DNA of 64,000 nucleotides. Origin: Bradyrhizobium liaoningense (GTDB taxonomy: Bacteria > Pseudomonadota > Alphaproteobacteria > Rhizobiales > Xanthobacteraceae). The notes under the pieces are model-generated. The model did not search any database, had not been told where the DNA came from, and saw only the letters and a list, made by a program, of their open reading frames with translations. The translations under genes and the position numbers were made by a program. Location of the stretch: NCBI RefSeq assembly GCF_018130785.1, contig NZ_JAFCJT010000016.1:62001-126000 (forward strand), read 5' to 3'. This document shows, in pieces, positions 1-8,662 of the stretch (position 1 is the first letter of the stretch; each line of letters begins with the position of its first letter).

Positions 1-836
1 CGTCGCAAAACGCGGATCGGCAAGCCAGGATTCGCGATCGAAGGCGCGGCAGAACGCCACCCACTGCTCGTCGCCGACGATGGTGACGAACAGCTTCGAG
101 CCGTCCCTGGTATCGAAGAGATCGTAGACCGGCCAGGGGCTGTCCTTGATCGAATAGGGGATCGAGGGCTGGCCGCTGACCACCTCGCACATCATGGCCT
201 GCGCCATCAGAAACACGTTGTTCTCGTAGAGCGCGCTCTGGATGTAGCGGCCGCGGCCGGTGCGCTGCCGCTCGGCCAGCGCGGCCTGGATCGCAATCAC
301 GCCGAACATGCCGCCCATGATGTCGTTGACCGAGGCGCCGGCGCGCATCGGCCGGTCCGGCAGACCGGTCATGTAGGCAAGGCCGCCCATCATCTGCACG
401 ACCTCGTCGAGCGCGAGGCGGTTCTCGTATGGGCCCGGCAGATAGCCTTTGAGCGAGCAGTAGATCAGGCGTGGCGCAAATGCGGCAACCGTCTCGTAGT
501 CGAGACCGACCCGCTTCAGCAGGCCGGGCCGGAAATTCTCGATCAGGACGTCGCTGTCCTCGATCAGCCGCCGCGCGATGTTCTGGCCTTCCGCGGTCGA
601 TGTATCCAGCGCGATGCTGCGCTTGTTGCGGCTGTAGGTGGCGAAAAAGCCGGCAGCGGGCCCCTTGAAATAGCGGGTGCGGTCGCCCTTGGGCGGCTCA
701 ACCTTGATCACGTCGGCGCCGAGATCGGCAAGGATCAAGCCACAGCTCGGCCCCATCACCATCTGGCTGAACTCGATGACGCGAAGGCCGGCCAGCGGAC
801 GCAGCTCCGCTGCCGTCTCGGGCGCGGCCGCCGTCA
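1..836 (-). CDS. CaiB/BaiF family (class III) CoA-transferase, 3' part cut by window edge
   Basis: The reading frame starts at the ATG complementary to 834-836 and runs off the left edge without a stop, giving about 278 residues of a family normally near 400. The N-terminus has the family pattern: GLRVIEFSQMVMGPSCG, then LGADVIKVEPPKGDRTR, then an SRNKRSIALD segment and the NFRPG motif. Class III enzymes move CoA between carboxylic acids through an aspartyl-CoA intermediate. The ATG overlaps the TGA of the HMG-CoA-lyase-like gene (ATGA), so the two are translationally coupled. A transferase/lyase pair suggests activation then retro-aldol cleavage of a branched or 3-hydroxy acid; the substrate cannot be read from sequence. 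Confidence 0.9.
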
Positions 837-1769
837 TGCCGCCCTCCGCAGCACCTTGGGAATGCCGGCCTCGTGCAGGTGCCCGGTCAGATGTTTTGCC
901 GGGATATGGCGCGCCAGAATCTCGCGCGTTTGCATCAGGCGATCGAGGTCGATGCCGGTGGAAAATCCCATGCGTTCCAGCATGAACACGAGATCCTCGG
1001 TGACGATGTTGCCGCGGGCGCCAGGAGCAAAGGGGCAGCCACCAAGTCCTGATACCGCGGCGTCGAAACGCCGGACCCCGGCATCGAGGCCGGCGACGGC
1101 ATTGGCGAGGCCAGCACCGAGTGTGTCGTGCAGATGCAGCCGCAGCGTCATCTGCGATCCGACTTCGCGCCTGACGGCTTCGACGATCTGCCTGACCAGT
1201 TTCGGGGTGGCATAGCCGACGGTGTCGGCGAGCCCGATCTCGTCGGCACCGGCCTCGGCAAAGGCGCGCGCGACCCGGCACACGGCCGCTTCGCTCACCT
1301 CGCCTTCCAGCGAGCAGCCGAAGGAGGTGGCGATCGCGCCCATCAGGTGCGGCCGCCGGTCCGCCGGACTGGCGTCGATCGCGGCGCGGACTGCGCGAAA
1401 CCCGTCGAGCTGCTCTTCAATCGAGCGGCGCACATTGGCGCGGTTATGCGTCTCGCTGGCGGAGATGACGAAATATATGGCGTCGACACCGGCGGCGATG
1501 GCGCGCTCGGCGCCCTTCACGTTCGGCACAAGTGCACCGATGGTCGCGGTCTTGTGCGCAAGTGCGTGCGCCATCACCGCATCGACGTCGGCAAATTGCG
1601 GCACGACCTTCGGCGGCACGAAGGATCCCGCGTCGATCTCGCGCACGCCGGCGGCGGCGATCATATCGACCAGCGCGCATTTGGCTTCGGTGGGAACGAA
1701 CAAGTCCAGGTTTTGCAGCCCGTCGCGGGGGCCGACCTCGCAAATCAGGACATCCGGCGCCTGCGCCAT
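834..1769 (-). CDS. HMG-CoA lyase-like protein (DRE-TIM metallolyase family)
   Basis: A 311-residue protein of the usual length for hydroxymethylglutaryl-CoA lyase. It opens with VLICEVGPRDGLQNL, where the Arg-Asp pair is the DRE-TIM signature. LRLHLHDTLG supplies the two metal-binding histidines, and GLGGCPFAPGA holds the mobile-loop cysteine typical of HMG-CoA lyases. The frame extends upstream, but the ATG at 1769 is chosen because a GGGAGAG Shine-Dalgarno lies just before it and homology begins there. It is first gene of the unit with the CoA-transferase and is divergent from a GntR regulator. It may act on HMG-CoA in leucine degradation or on a related citramalyl-type CoA ester. Confidence 0.9.
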   Translation of the reverse strand: MAQAPDVLICEVGPRDGLQNLDLFVPTEAKCALVDMIAAAGVREIDAGSFVPPKVVPQFADVDAVMAHALAHKTATIGALVPNVKGAERAIAAGVDAIYFVISASETHNRANVRRSIEEQLDGFRAVRAAIDASPADRRPHLMGAIATSFGCSLEGEVSEAAVCRVARAFAEAGADEIGLADTVGYATPKLVRQIVEAVRREVGSQMTLRLHLHDTLGAGLANAVAGLDAGVRRFDAAVSGLGGCPFAPGARGNIVTEDLVFMLERMGFSTGIDLDRLMQTREILARHIPAKHLTGHLHEAGIPKVLRRAA

Positions 1770-1794
1770 CGAGCTCTCCCTGGCTTGATTGTAT

Positions 1795-1815
1795 ATTGTT
1801 GCATTAAAGAACAAT
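1795..1815. promoter_or_regulatory. Candidate operator between lyase gene and GntR regulator
   Basis: ATTGTT, nine bases, AACAAT forms a perfect 6+6 inverted repeat in the AT-rich gap between divergent genes. GntR/FCD regulators commonly bind short palindromes in such gaps. Binding by the adjacent regulator is inference. Confidence 0.45.
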
Positions 1816-1857
1816 CCGTGGAACAGTCTGTCAAGCTCAAAATCCGCGTGCACTGCA

Positions 1858-2769
1858 ATGAAGGCTTCCGACAGTTCCCGACAGCCCGCCTCAAGCAGAG
1901 GCGGTTCCGAGCGCGCTGAGCACCTCGCCGGCCTGATCATGGCGTTCGCCCGGCGCGAAGGCATGAAGGCTGGCGATCGGTTGATCGAACAAAGGCTTGC
2001 TGATGCGCTCGATCTTTCACGCGCGCCGATCCGGCTCGGCCTCAAGGCTCTGGAAGCCGCAGGGCTCGCGCGCGGCGAGCCGCATCGCGGGTTCGTGCTC
2101 GCCAAGCATCCGACCAGCGGCGCAGCCCAGCCGGCGCTCGCAGCCGTCAGGCGCAGCGAACAGGTTTATACGTCCATCGCAGGCGACGTGCTCGCAAGCC
2201 GCCTGCCGGCTGACGTCACCGAGGCGGAGCTGATGCGCCGCTATGGCCTCAGCCGGGCCGAGCTGCAGCGGCTGCTTGACCGGATCGCCGCCGAGGGCTG
2301 GATTGCACGCCTGCCGGGTTATGGCTGGCGCTTCGCGGAGACGGTCTCGAGCCCCGAGGCTCAGGCCAAGGCCATGGCGTTTCGCGCGGTGATCGAGCCC
2401 GCGGCGATCGCGCAGCCCGGCTTTGCGCTGCCGCAGGAGGTGATTGCACGGTTGCGCGAGCGCCAGCTGCGCGTGTTCGAAGGCGAGCTCGAGAAGATGA
2501 CGATCGGCGAGGTCTTTCATTCCGGTTGCGAATTCCATGAGGAGATCATCCGCGGCGCCGGCAATCCCTTCTTTCTTGAATCGCTCAGGCGCGTGAATTC
2601 GATCAGGCGCCTGTTCGCCTATCGCAGCTTCGCCGACCGCGACGGCATGCGGCGGCACGTGCGCGAGCATTTGCGCCTGCTCGAGGTTCTGGAAACGCGG
2701 CGTTACGCCGAAGCGGCGGAGCTGATGGCGAAGCACCTGCAACGCCCGCTGGTGGCGGGCTTGTCGTAG
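1858..2769 (+). CDS. GntR-family transcriptional regulator, FCD type, with two winged-helix segments
   Basis: A 303-residue protein if started at ATG 1858; a longer in-frame start exists but would overlap the likely operator. Residues about 19-83 form a GntR winged helix (LIEQRLADALDLSRAPIRLGL). Residues about 100-158 look like a second winged helix (EAELMRRYGLSRAELQRLLD, then EGWIARLPGYGW). The C-terminal part from about 170 is the helical FCD ligand-binding domain, with CEFHEEIIRGAGNPF and the terminal RRHVREHLRLLEVLE helix carrying FCD histidines. Usual FCD regulators have one DNA-binding domain and about 220-240 residues, so the extra length is explained by the second one. It probably controls the divergent lyase/CoA-transferase genes. 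Confidence 0.88.
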   Translation: MKASDSSRQPASSRGGSERAEHLAGLIMAFARREGMKAGDRLIEQRLADALDLSRAPIRLGLKALEAAGLARGEPHRGFVLAKHPTSGAAQPALAAVRRSEQVYTSIAGDVLASRLPADVTEAELMRRYGLSRAELQRLLDRIAAEGWIARLPGYGWRFAETVSSPEAQAKAMAFRAVIEPAAIAQPGFALPQEVIARLRERQLRVFEGELEKMTIGEVFHSGCEFHEEIIRGAGNPFFLESLRRVNSIRRLFAYRSFADRDGMRRHVREHLRLLEVLETRRYAEAAELMAKHLQRPLVAGLS

Positions 2770-2817
2770 GCCGACGCCGCCGCGGTCAAGTGGGCGGTGA
2801 AAGCGACGCGTGAACGC

Positions 2818-3417
2818 TCAACGCCGCAAGCCGCCCAACGCCGGCGACTCGCCGGGCAGCATTGACGAATTGATATCGCTGTCCATGCGTCCCGATTGCT
2901 GCTGGGTGAAACCGGCGCCGAACGACAGGCTGAGGTTGGAGGTCGGCTTGAACTCGACACCGGCGAACGCGCCGTAACCGGGCGAGGCGCCGGAGGTGAG
3001 CGGCGCAAGCGAGCTGCCGATGCCGTCGCCGTATTTCTGCGCGTTGAAGCCGGCAAAGAACGTGACGGGCATGCCGCCCGCGGTCTTGGTGTTGTAGCCG
3101 AACTGCGTGCTGTCATAGGACAGCGCGCTGAAATTGCCGGCAAGACCGGTCTGGCCGAGGCCGCTCCAATTCAGATTGCCGCGCTGATTGCCGATGAAGA
3201 AGCCGTTGGTAAAATTGGTGCGCGCTGCATCGCCGGCATTGAAGCTCGGGAAATTGCCGTAAGCGTCGGAGGTCCGGCTTGCATCGCCGGCGAAGCCGAA
3301 AGGTCCGCCAGGGATCCAATATTGCAAGGGCGCGACTTGCGCATGAGCCGGTGCTCCGCCGAGGCAGAGCACGACAAGAAGAGGTGCAAGACCGCAAGAA
3401 CGTGCAAGGATGGGCAT
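2818..3417 (-). CDS. Secreted or outer-membrane hypothetical protein
   Basis: About 199 residues from the ATG at 3417; a second ATG at 3447 adds ten residues and has a close GAGGG. The N-terminus is a classical signal peptide ending PAHA before QVAP. The mature part is rich in Gly, Asn, Ser and aromatic residues. It ends in alternating hydrophobic segments (GYGAFAGVEFKPTSNLSLSF, then GAGFTQQQ) resembling the beta strands of small alphaproteobacterial outer-membrane proteins. I do not recognise a named family. It stands alone, convergent with the GntR gene. Confidence 0.7.
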   Translation of the reverse strand: MPILARSCGLAPLLVVLCLGGAPAHAQVAPLQYWIPGGPFGFAGDASRTSDAYGNFPSFNAGDAARTNFTNGFFIGNQRGNLNWSGLGQTGLAGNFSALSYDSTQFGYNTKTAGGMPVTFFAGFNAQKYGDGIGSSLAPLTSGASPGYGAFAGVEFKPTSNLSLSFGAGFTQQQSGRMDSDINSSMLPGESPALGGLRR

Positions 3418-3587
3418 TCGGAAACCGTCAAAAAGGTCACAAATCATACCCTCAGGACGCCGCGAATGCCAGCCGACCGATACCGGCGATCACGCCATCC
3501 GGTTCCCCGATCACCTCTTCCTGACGCGTTGAACCTCCCCCGTGCCGGCTTGACCCACATTGGGGGCACCTCAGCATGGAGGCTGTC

Positions 3588-4646
3588 ATGGAGGTCAATT
3601 CCGACAGGTTGAATGCCTTTATGGGCAAAATGATCACCGAGGTCGGGGCCGCGATGAACGCATCGCTGGTCCTGCTGGGCGACAAGCTCGGCCTCTACCG
3701 CGCCCTCGCCGCCAAGGGACCCATGAACTCTGCCGAACTCGCAAGCGCCACCGGAACGAACGAACGCTACGTCCGCGAGTGGTTGGCGAGCCAGGCGGCT
3801 TCTGGTTACGTCGAATACGACTCCCCTTCCGGCAAGTTCTCGATGCTGCCGGAGCAGGCGCTGGCGCTTGCCGATGACGACAGCCCGGTCTTCCTCGGCG
3901 CGGTCGGCAACGTCATTGCCGCGGCGTTCCTCGACGAGCCGAAAATTACGGACGCATTCAAGTCCGGCAAGGGCGTCGGCTGGAATCGTCGCAGCGAGTG
4001 CCTGTTCTGCGGTACGGCCCGCTTCTTCCGCACCGGCTACATGCATCATCTGGTGCAGGAGTGGCTGCCCGCGCTCGACGGCGTCGTGGACAAGCTGAAG
4101 CGCGGCGCCAAGGTCGCCGATGTCGGTTGCGGACATGGCGTCTCGACCCGGCTGATGGCGGAGGCCTTCCCGAACTCCCGCTTCTACGGCTTCGACTATC
4201 ACGAGGGCTCGATCGAGGCTGCACGGAAGGCGGCAACCGAGGCGAAGCTCGGTGATCGCGTCAGTTTCGCGGTTCACTCGGCGAAAACCTATCCGGCCGA
4301 GGGCTACGATCTCGTCTGCTTCTTCGATTGCCTGCACGACATGGGCGATCCCGTTGGCGCCATCAGCCACGTGCGCGAGACCATGGCGAAGGACGGCACC
4401 TGCATGCTGGTCGAGCCGTTCGCGAACGACCGCCTCGAAGACAATCTCAACCCGGTCGGGCGCGTCTACTATGCGGCATCCACCATGATCTGCACGCCGG
4501 CCTCGCTCGATCAGGAGGTGGGCCTCGCGCTGGGCGCTCAAGCCGGCGAGGCAAGGCTTCGCAAGGTCGCCAGCGAAGGCGGCCTGTCGCGCTTCCGCCG
4601 CGCCGCCGAAACACCCTTCAACCTGATCCTGGAGGCCCGGATCTGA
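3588..4646 (+). CDS. SAM-dependent methyltransferase with N-terminal winged helix
   Basis: A 352-residue protein. ATG 3588 is preferred over ATG 3576 because GGAGG at 3578-3582 sits five bases before it. Residues about 20-100 are a dimerisation/winged-helix region (LGDKLGLYRALAAKGPMNSAEL, then ERYVREWLASQAASGYVEYD), as in small-molecule methyltransferases of the Rv2258c type. The Rossmann fold follows with motif I VADVGCGHG, acidic motif II FYGFDYHEGSI, and a later FDCLHDMGDP segment. The methyl acceptor is unknown. The gene is isolated between a divergent secreted protein and a convergent VOC protein. Confidence 0.85.
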   Translation: MEVNSDRLNAFMGKMITEVGAAMNASLVLLGDKLGLYRALAAKGPMNSAELASATGTNERYVREWLASQAASGYVEYDSPSGKFSMLPEQALALADDDSPVFLGAVGNVIAAAFLDEPKITDAFKSGKGVGWNRRSECLFCGTARFFRTGYMHHLVQEWLPALDGVVDKLKRGAKVADVGCGHGVSTRLMAEAFPNSRFYGFDYHEGSIEAARKAATEAKLGDRVSFAVHSAKTYPAEGYDLVCFFDCLHDMGDPVGAISHVRETMAKDGTCMLVEPFANDRLEDNLNPVGRVYYAASTMICTPASLDQEVGLALGAQAGEARLRKVASEGGLSRFRRAAETPFNLILEARI

Positions 4647-4676
4647 TCCAACGGCGGACGCGCGCGGCCGGCGATG

Positions 4677-5060
4677 TCAGGCCGCGTCGTCCGTTCCCAT
4701 ACCGAACGTGAGCTGATTGCCGTCGGCATCGACGACGTCGAAATCGCGCATACCATAGTCGCGGTCCTCCGGCCGGTTGAGCAGCCTGGCGCCGCGTCCC
4801 GACAGTTCGGCATAGATCTGATCGACGTCACTGACGAAGATGCAGATGCCGCCGTGCCCGGGCAACCGCTTGGTTACCGCCGCCGCAAGCAGATGCAGGC
4901 CGACCTCGTCACGGCAGAGGCAGGCGTAGGATGGAGGCTGACCGTATTCGAAGGTGACGTCGAAGCCGAGCACATCGCGGTAATAGGCGAGGCTGGCTGT
5001 GATGTCGGACACGACGAAGACGGTGGCTGAGCCGGCCATCATCGGGTGTTCGTCGGTCAT
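4677..5060 (-). CDS. Glyoxalase/bleomycin-resistance (VOC) family protein
   Basis: A 127-residue single-domain protein started at ATG 5060, which follows a GAGAGGGACC Shine-Dalgarno. The VOC fold shows as SATVFVVSDITASLAYYRDVLGF with the FEYG segment, then a second half with HGGICIFVSDVDQIYAEL, RPEDRDYGMRDFDVVDADGN and LTFG. The ending DPDGN-like turn followed by a beta strand is characteristic. VOC proteins include lyases, dioxygenases and antibiotic-binding proteins, so no substrate is proposed. It is divergent from a secreted carboxymuconolactone-decarboxylase-like gene. Confidence 0.85.
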   Translation of the reverse strand: MTDEHPMMAGSATVFVVSDITASLAYYRDVLGFDVTFEYGQPPSYACLCRDEVGLHLLAAAVTKRLPGHGGICIFVSDVDQIYAELSGRGARLLNRPEDRDYGMRDFDVVDADGNQLTFGMGTDDAA

Positions 5061-5196
5061 TGGTCCCTCTCCTTCGCGCAAGCAATCTGCTGCACGCAGT
5101 CTAGCATGCATTCCGGAGGTCTTGCACGGCGCCCTCCGCACCGTAAGCTGTCACCCGAACAAGGCGGCGCGAGTCCGCCGGAATGGGAGGATGACG

Positions 5197-5838
5197 ATGA
5201 AATATCATGGCCTGGCGCTGGCCGCGCTGTTCGCTGTGACGATCGCGGGAGACGGCCGCGCCGCCGAGCCGACCCGCTTCGTACCGCTGAAGCCGGACGA
5301 GCTCACACCGCCACAGAAGGAATGGGCGGACGCGATCGCGGTGCCCCCGCGCAACGCCAAATTCACCAACCCGCCCTATCGCGCCTATGTCCGCAATCCG
5401 GAGCTTGCACCAAAGCTCTCGGCGATGTCGGATTATCTGCGCTGGAATTCGTCGCTGCCGGCGCGCCTCAGCGAATTCGCCATCCTGATCACCGCGCGGC
5501 AATGGACAGCGCAGTACGAATGGTTCGCGCATTATCCGCTCGCGATGAAAGCCGGGCTCGATCCGCAAGTCGCCAAGGACGTCGCAAACGGCGTGCGGCC
5601 GCAGGCGATGAAGGATGACGAAGCTGCGCTCTATGATCTCGCGATGGCGCTGTACCGCGACAAGAAGGTGTCGGACGACGTCTACCGCGCGGCACAGCAG
5701 AAATTCGGCGAGCGCGGCATCATGGATATTATTGGCCTGATCGGCTATTACGACCTGGTCTCGATGACCTTGATCACAATGCAGGCGGAGGCGCCGAACG
5801 ACAGCGTGCCGCCGTTGCCGCCGCTCGCCGCGAAATAG
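5197..5838 (+). CDS. Exported carboxymuconolactone decarboxylase (AhpD-fold) family protein
   Basis: A 213-residue protein. ATG 5197 is chosen because GGGAGG ends six bases upstream; ATG 5191 directly abuts it. The N-terminus MKYHGLALAALFAVTIAG is a signal peptide with a likely cut after GRA-A. The mature domain has the all-helical CMD pattern: LRWNSSLPARLSEFAILITAR, then TAQYEWFAHYPLAMKAGL, and a C-terminal IMDIIGLIGYYDLVSMTL. The CxxC redox pair of AhpD is absent, as in many CMD-like exported proteins. The substrate is unknown. Confidence 0.85.
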   Translation: MKYHGLALAALFAVTIAGDGRAAEPTRFVPLKPDELTPPQKEWADAIAVPPRNAKFTNPPYRAYVRNPELAPKLSAMSDYLRWNSSLPARLSEFAILITARQWTAQYEWFAHYPLAMKAGLDPQVAKDVANGVRPQAMKDDEAALYDLAMALYRDKKVSDDVYRAAQQKFGERGIMDIIGLIGYYDLVSMTLITMQAEAPNDSVPPLPPLAAK

Positions 5839-5890
5839 CCGCGTCACCACCGCGGTCGACGCCGCACACCCCTAAAGCAGGGAGAACCCG

Positions 5891-6664
5891 GTGACACCTG
5901 ACGACCCCGTCGCCTACGAATGCGTCGGCGACATCGCCCGCATCACGCTGCGCCGCCCGCCCGTCAATGCGCTGAGCCTCGAGGTCATCCGTGCGGTGGT
6001 CGCGGCCCTGCGTCGCGCAGCGAACGATACGGATGCGCGCGTTGTGGTGCTGGCGAGCGCAATTCCAAAACGCTTTTCGGCGGGCCTCGACCTCGACATC
6101 CTGCTTGGCAAATCCGGAGCGCAGATCCGCGAATTCCTCCAGGCACTCTATATCGACCTCTACGACGCCCAGTACGGCCTCGGAAAACCGTCGATTGCCT
6201 CAGTCGGCGGCGCAGCGCGGGGCGGCGGCATGACCATGGCGGTGTCCTGCGACGTGGTGCTGGCGGCCGAGAGCGCGACGTTCGGCTATCCCGAGATCGA
6301 CGTCGGCGTCATCCCCGCGATTCACTATGCGCATCTGCCGCGCATCGTGGGACGTCACCGCGCTTTCGAGCTGCTGTTCACCGGCCGCGTCTTCAGCGCC
6401 GCGGAGGCGCGCGAGCTCGGCGTGGTGAACCGCGTCGTCGGCGATGCCGAGCTCGACGCTGAGGTGCTGAAGCTTGCGACGCAGTTCGCCAGCAAGTCGG
6501 CCGCCGTGCTGCGGATGGGCCGCGCCGCATTCATGCGGCAGATCGATCTCGACTATCGGCGCAGCATCGCAAGTGCAGTGGACGATTTCTGCAACGTCGC
6601 GACGTCGGACGAGGCGCAGGAGGGGTTGAGGGCATTCGTCGAGAAACGGGCGCCGAAATGGTAA
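5891..6664 (+). CDS. Enoyl-CoA hydratase/isomerase (crotonase) family protein
   Basis: 257 residues from a GTG start behind a GGGAGA site. Crotonase landmarks are present: RRPPVNALSLEV, the oxyanion segment FSAGLDLDIL, then GGAARGGGMTMAVSCDVV and FGYPEIDVGVIP. In classical enoyl-CoA hydratase two glutamates do acid-base chemistry. The second (YPE) is kept here, but the first, in the GG-C-E position, is Met (GGGM). The protein may therefore catalyse a different crotonase reaction such as isomerisation or thioester hydrolysis. The gene follows the CMD-like gene by 52 bases and could share its transcript. Confidence 0.85.
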   Translation: MTPDDPVAYECVGDIARITLRRPPVNALSLEVIRAVVAALRRAANDTDARVVVLASAIPKRFSAGLDLDILLGKSGAQIREFLQALYIDLYDAQYGLGKPSIASVGGAARGGGMTMAVSCDVVLAAESATFGYPEIDVGVIPAIHYAHLPRIVGRHRAFELLFTGRVFSAAEARELGVVNRVVGDAELDAEVLKLATQFASKSAAVLRMGRAAFMRQIDLDYRRSIASAVDDFCNVATSDEAQEGLRAFVEKRAPKW

Positions 6665-6696
6665 GGGGCAGCAGCCCGCCCAGGGAGGGCTGAAGT

Positions 6697-7329
6697 TCAG
6701 GCCGTCACGTCTACCGAGGAGGACGAATCCGCCGGTGGATATTTGGTCACGGGCACCATGAAGGATTTGGTGCCGACCTGATAGATGACCTTGCCGTTCT
6801 GGCCGTCGTCGGTGGAGATCTGCGACTGCCCGAACATGATGACGTTCTTGTAGACGTAGCCGGTGCCCTGGCGGGTGATACCGTCGGTGGTGACGCTGAC
6901 AGTCGCCTCTTTGCCGTCAATGGCCAGCACGCGAAAGCTCGCGCTCTTGCCGTTGTCGGCAGAATAGCCTCCCCAGCTTCCCATGAGGTTGCTGTCGGAA
7001 CCTGGGGGCGCCTGCTTCTGGAGAGTGGCGGTCGCCTCGCCGCCGCCGGCGGAGAACACGAGCGCGAGATTCTTGCCATCCTTGGTGCCGACGGTGACGG
7101 TGCCGTAGGTGATGGTTGCACCATTGACCTCGCCGAAACCGCGCTCGGTGCGCCCGTTATGGGTGTACTCGATCTGGGCCCGGGCCCCGCGGATGTTCAC
7201 GACCTTGAAGCCGACTTCCTGGTTGTTGCCTGCCCAATTGCCCTTCCAGTCACCAACCAGAGCGCTCTGGTGATACATCCGCTCGTTGGCGGGCGAGATC
7301 TGGTTGGTGCTCGACGAGATGACGGCCAT
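6697..7329 (-). CDS. Hypothetical protein with two tandem beta-rich repeats
   Basis: About 210 residues from ATG 7329; a longer frame starts at 7410. No named family is recognised. Two halves align by eye. The first is ALVGDWKGNW, a KVVNIRGARAQIEYTHNGRT segment, then GFGEVNGATITYGT. The second is NLMGSWGGYS, FRVLAIDGKEATVSVTTDGI, then GTGYVYKNVIMFGQ. Each half ends in a DGQNGK- or DGKNLA-type strand. This is an internal duplication of a roughly 70-80-residue beta domain with a lipocalin-like opening (GxW). No clear signal peptide is seen with the chosen start. It resembles haemolysin-neighbour or RTX-associated beta proteins only loosely. Confidence 0.7.
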   Translation of the reverse strand: MAVISSSTNQISPANERMYHQSALVGDWKGNWAGNNQEVGFKVVNIRGARAQIEYTHNGRTERGFGEVNGATITYGTVTVGTKDGKNLALVFSAGGGEATATLQKQAPPGSDSNLMGSWGGYSADNGKSASFRVLAIDGKEATVSVTTDGITRQGTGYVYKNVIMFGQSQISTDDGQNGKVIYQVGTKSFMVPVTKYPPADSSSSVDVTA

Positions 7330-7508
7330 GGGATTGCTCGGCGGATTTGTCTGACGGACCGCTCTTGCTCGCACGCCGGACAGCAGCGCGAAGTAACTAC
7401 CGGGAAGCAAACAGAAACAATTCGATTAGGCCCCGGCGCTGGTTAAAGAGTGGTTAAATTCAACCGTCAGGCGAGATGGGCAATTGGTCTCATTCGGGGT
7501 AGCGCGGA

Positions 7509-8372
7509 TCAGCGCCCCCAGCGGTCCGACCAGATCTTCTCGCCGATCATGCAATTGACCCGCGGCTCCTTGTCGGCAACCCGCGTGACGGGACGCTCCG
7601 GCATGCGGCCCGCGACTTCCATCAGGAGTTTTGTGCGGATCGCTTCCTTGAACTTGTCGCGATCCTTGATCGAGATGACGAAGGAGCCTGGACCGCCGAT
7701 GACGCAGTCCTCGTAGTAGTAGTCGAGATTGTCGATATCCATGGTCGAATAGGACGGCTCCTTGACCATGATCGGCAGGCCGTTGATGACGATGCCCTTC
7801 TCGAGGGCGGCGTCGCGTGCCGCCGTGACCGGGCCGCCATTGTTGTTGGGGCCGTCACCGGAAATGTCGATCACGCGGCGCAAGCCGCGATAGGGATCCT
7901 CGTCGAACAACGGCATCGCGAACGTGATCGCGCCGGAGATCGAGGTGCGAGAGGCGCGCCGGATCGGCGTCTTCATGATCTCGGCGGCGACCGCGTCCGC
8001 CGTCTCCGGTCCGTCGACCAGCCGCCACGGGATGATGATCTTCTGGTCGCTGGAAGCGGCCCATTCGAAATAAGTCACCGCAATCCGGCCATTCGGTCCG
8101 AGCTTCAGCGCCTGGAGGAATTCCTTCGACTGGATCGCCTGCGCATAGCCTTCGCGCTGGATCGCGAGTTCGTCCATGTCCATGGAGTAGGAGACGTCGA
8201 CCGCGAGGATCAGCTCGACATCGACCGTCTGCGCGTCCCGGTCGGCCGCTAGCCGTTGTGGCGGATTCCTGGTCGGTTCAAATTTGGGCCCTGGTGCCGC
8301 GATGCCCGCGACGTCCCCTCCGGCAAGCACGCCGGCCACCAGCACAGCCCCGATCGAGAACAGCATGCGCAT
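7509..8372 (-). CDS. DUF1194 family secreted VWFA-domain protein
   Basis: A 287-residue protein. The first 25 residues are a signal peptide (MLFSIGAVLVAGVLAGG). The body is a von Willebrand factor A domain: LILAVDVSYSM contains the DxSxS metal site, SRTSISGAI supplies the conserved Thr region, and VIDISGDGPNNN the third loop. The C-terminus has cysteines (YEDCVIG, VNCMIG) typical of DUF1194. These periplasmic proteins probably bind a partner through the metal site; the role is not established. Transcribed alone, with a GGGAGA Shine-Dalgarno near 8380. Confidence 0.88.
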   Translation of the reverse strand: MRMLFSIGAVLVAGVLAGGDVAGIAAPGPKFEPTRNPPQRLAADRDAQTVDVELILAVDVSYSMDMDELAIQREGYAQAIQSKEFLQALKLGPNGRIAVTYFEWAASSDQKIIIPWRLVDGPETADAVAAEIMKTPIRRASRTSISGAITFAMPLFDEDPYRGLRRVIDISGDGPNNNGGPVTAARDAALEKGIVINGLPIMVKEPSYSTMDIDNLDYYYEDCVIGGPGSFVISIKDRDKFKEAIRTKLLMEVAGRMPERPVTRVADKEPRVNCMIGEKIWSDRWGR

Positions 8373-8662
8373 CGCAGTCTCCCGTCGTATGACGCGATGG
8401 TGACATGCAATCGCCTTGCCGCAAAGTCCGAAGATCGCTTGCGCTTCACATTCGAGTTAGGAATCTGAGAGTTAGGAATCTGCGCGTTGGGAATTTGCGC
8501 GCTTTGCGCAAAGTTGCCGCCGTGTTGCCGCGCGCTCGCCGCCGGAACATGCCCAATCCCGCACCGTCATTCCGGCGCGTCCGGCAGCATCGAGCCCGGA
8601 TGACGACTCGCGGGACAGAGCTTCCCCGCCCACTTGTCCGGTGCGATTTCCATGCTAGGCTG
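8373..8662. other. Non-coding stretch with one short GTCAT...ATGAC repeat
   Basis: No convincing gene lies here. Positions 8566-8604 hold a short palindromic repeat (GTCATTCCGG ... CCCGGATGAC) of the kind also found at 27667-27705. Direct repetition of GTTAGGAATCTG near 8455-8485 is visible. A possible promoter for the downstream leader is TTGTCC at 8634-8639 with TAGGCT at 8656-8661, sixteen bases apart. Confidence 0.5.

Noticed and set aside
3444..4541. Minus-strand frame of 365 codons opposite the methyltransferase
   Set aside because: No family pattern, and the opposing strand has the SAM-binding motif.
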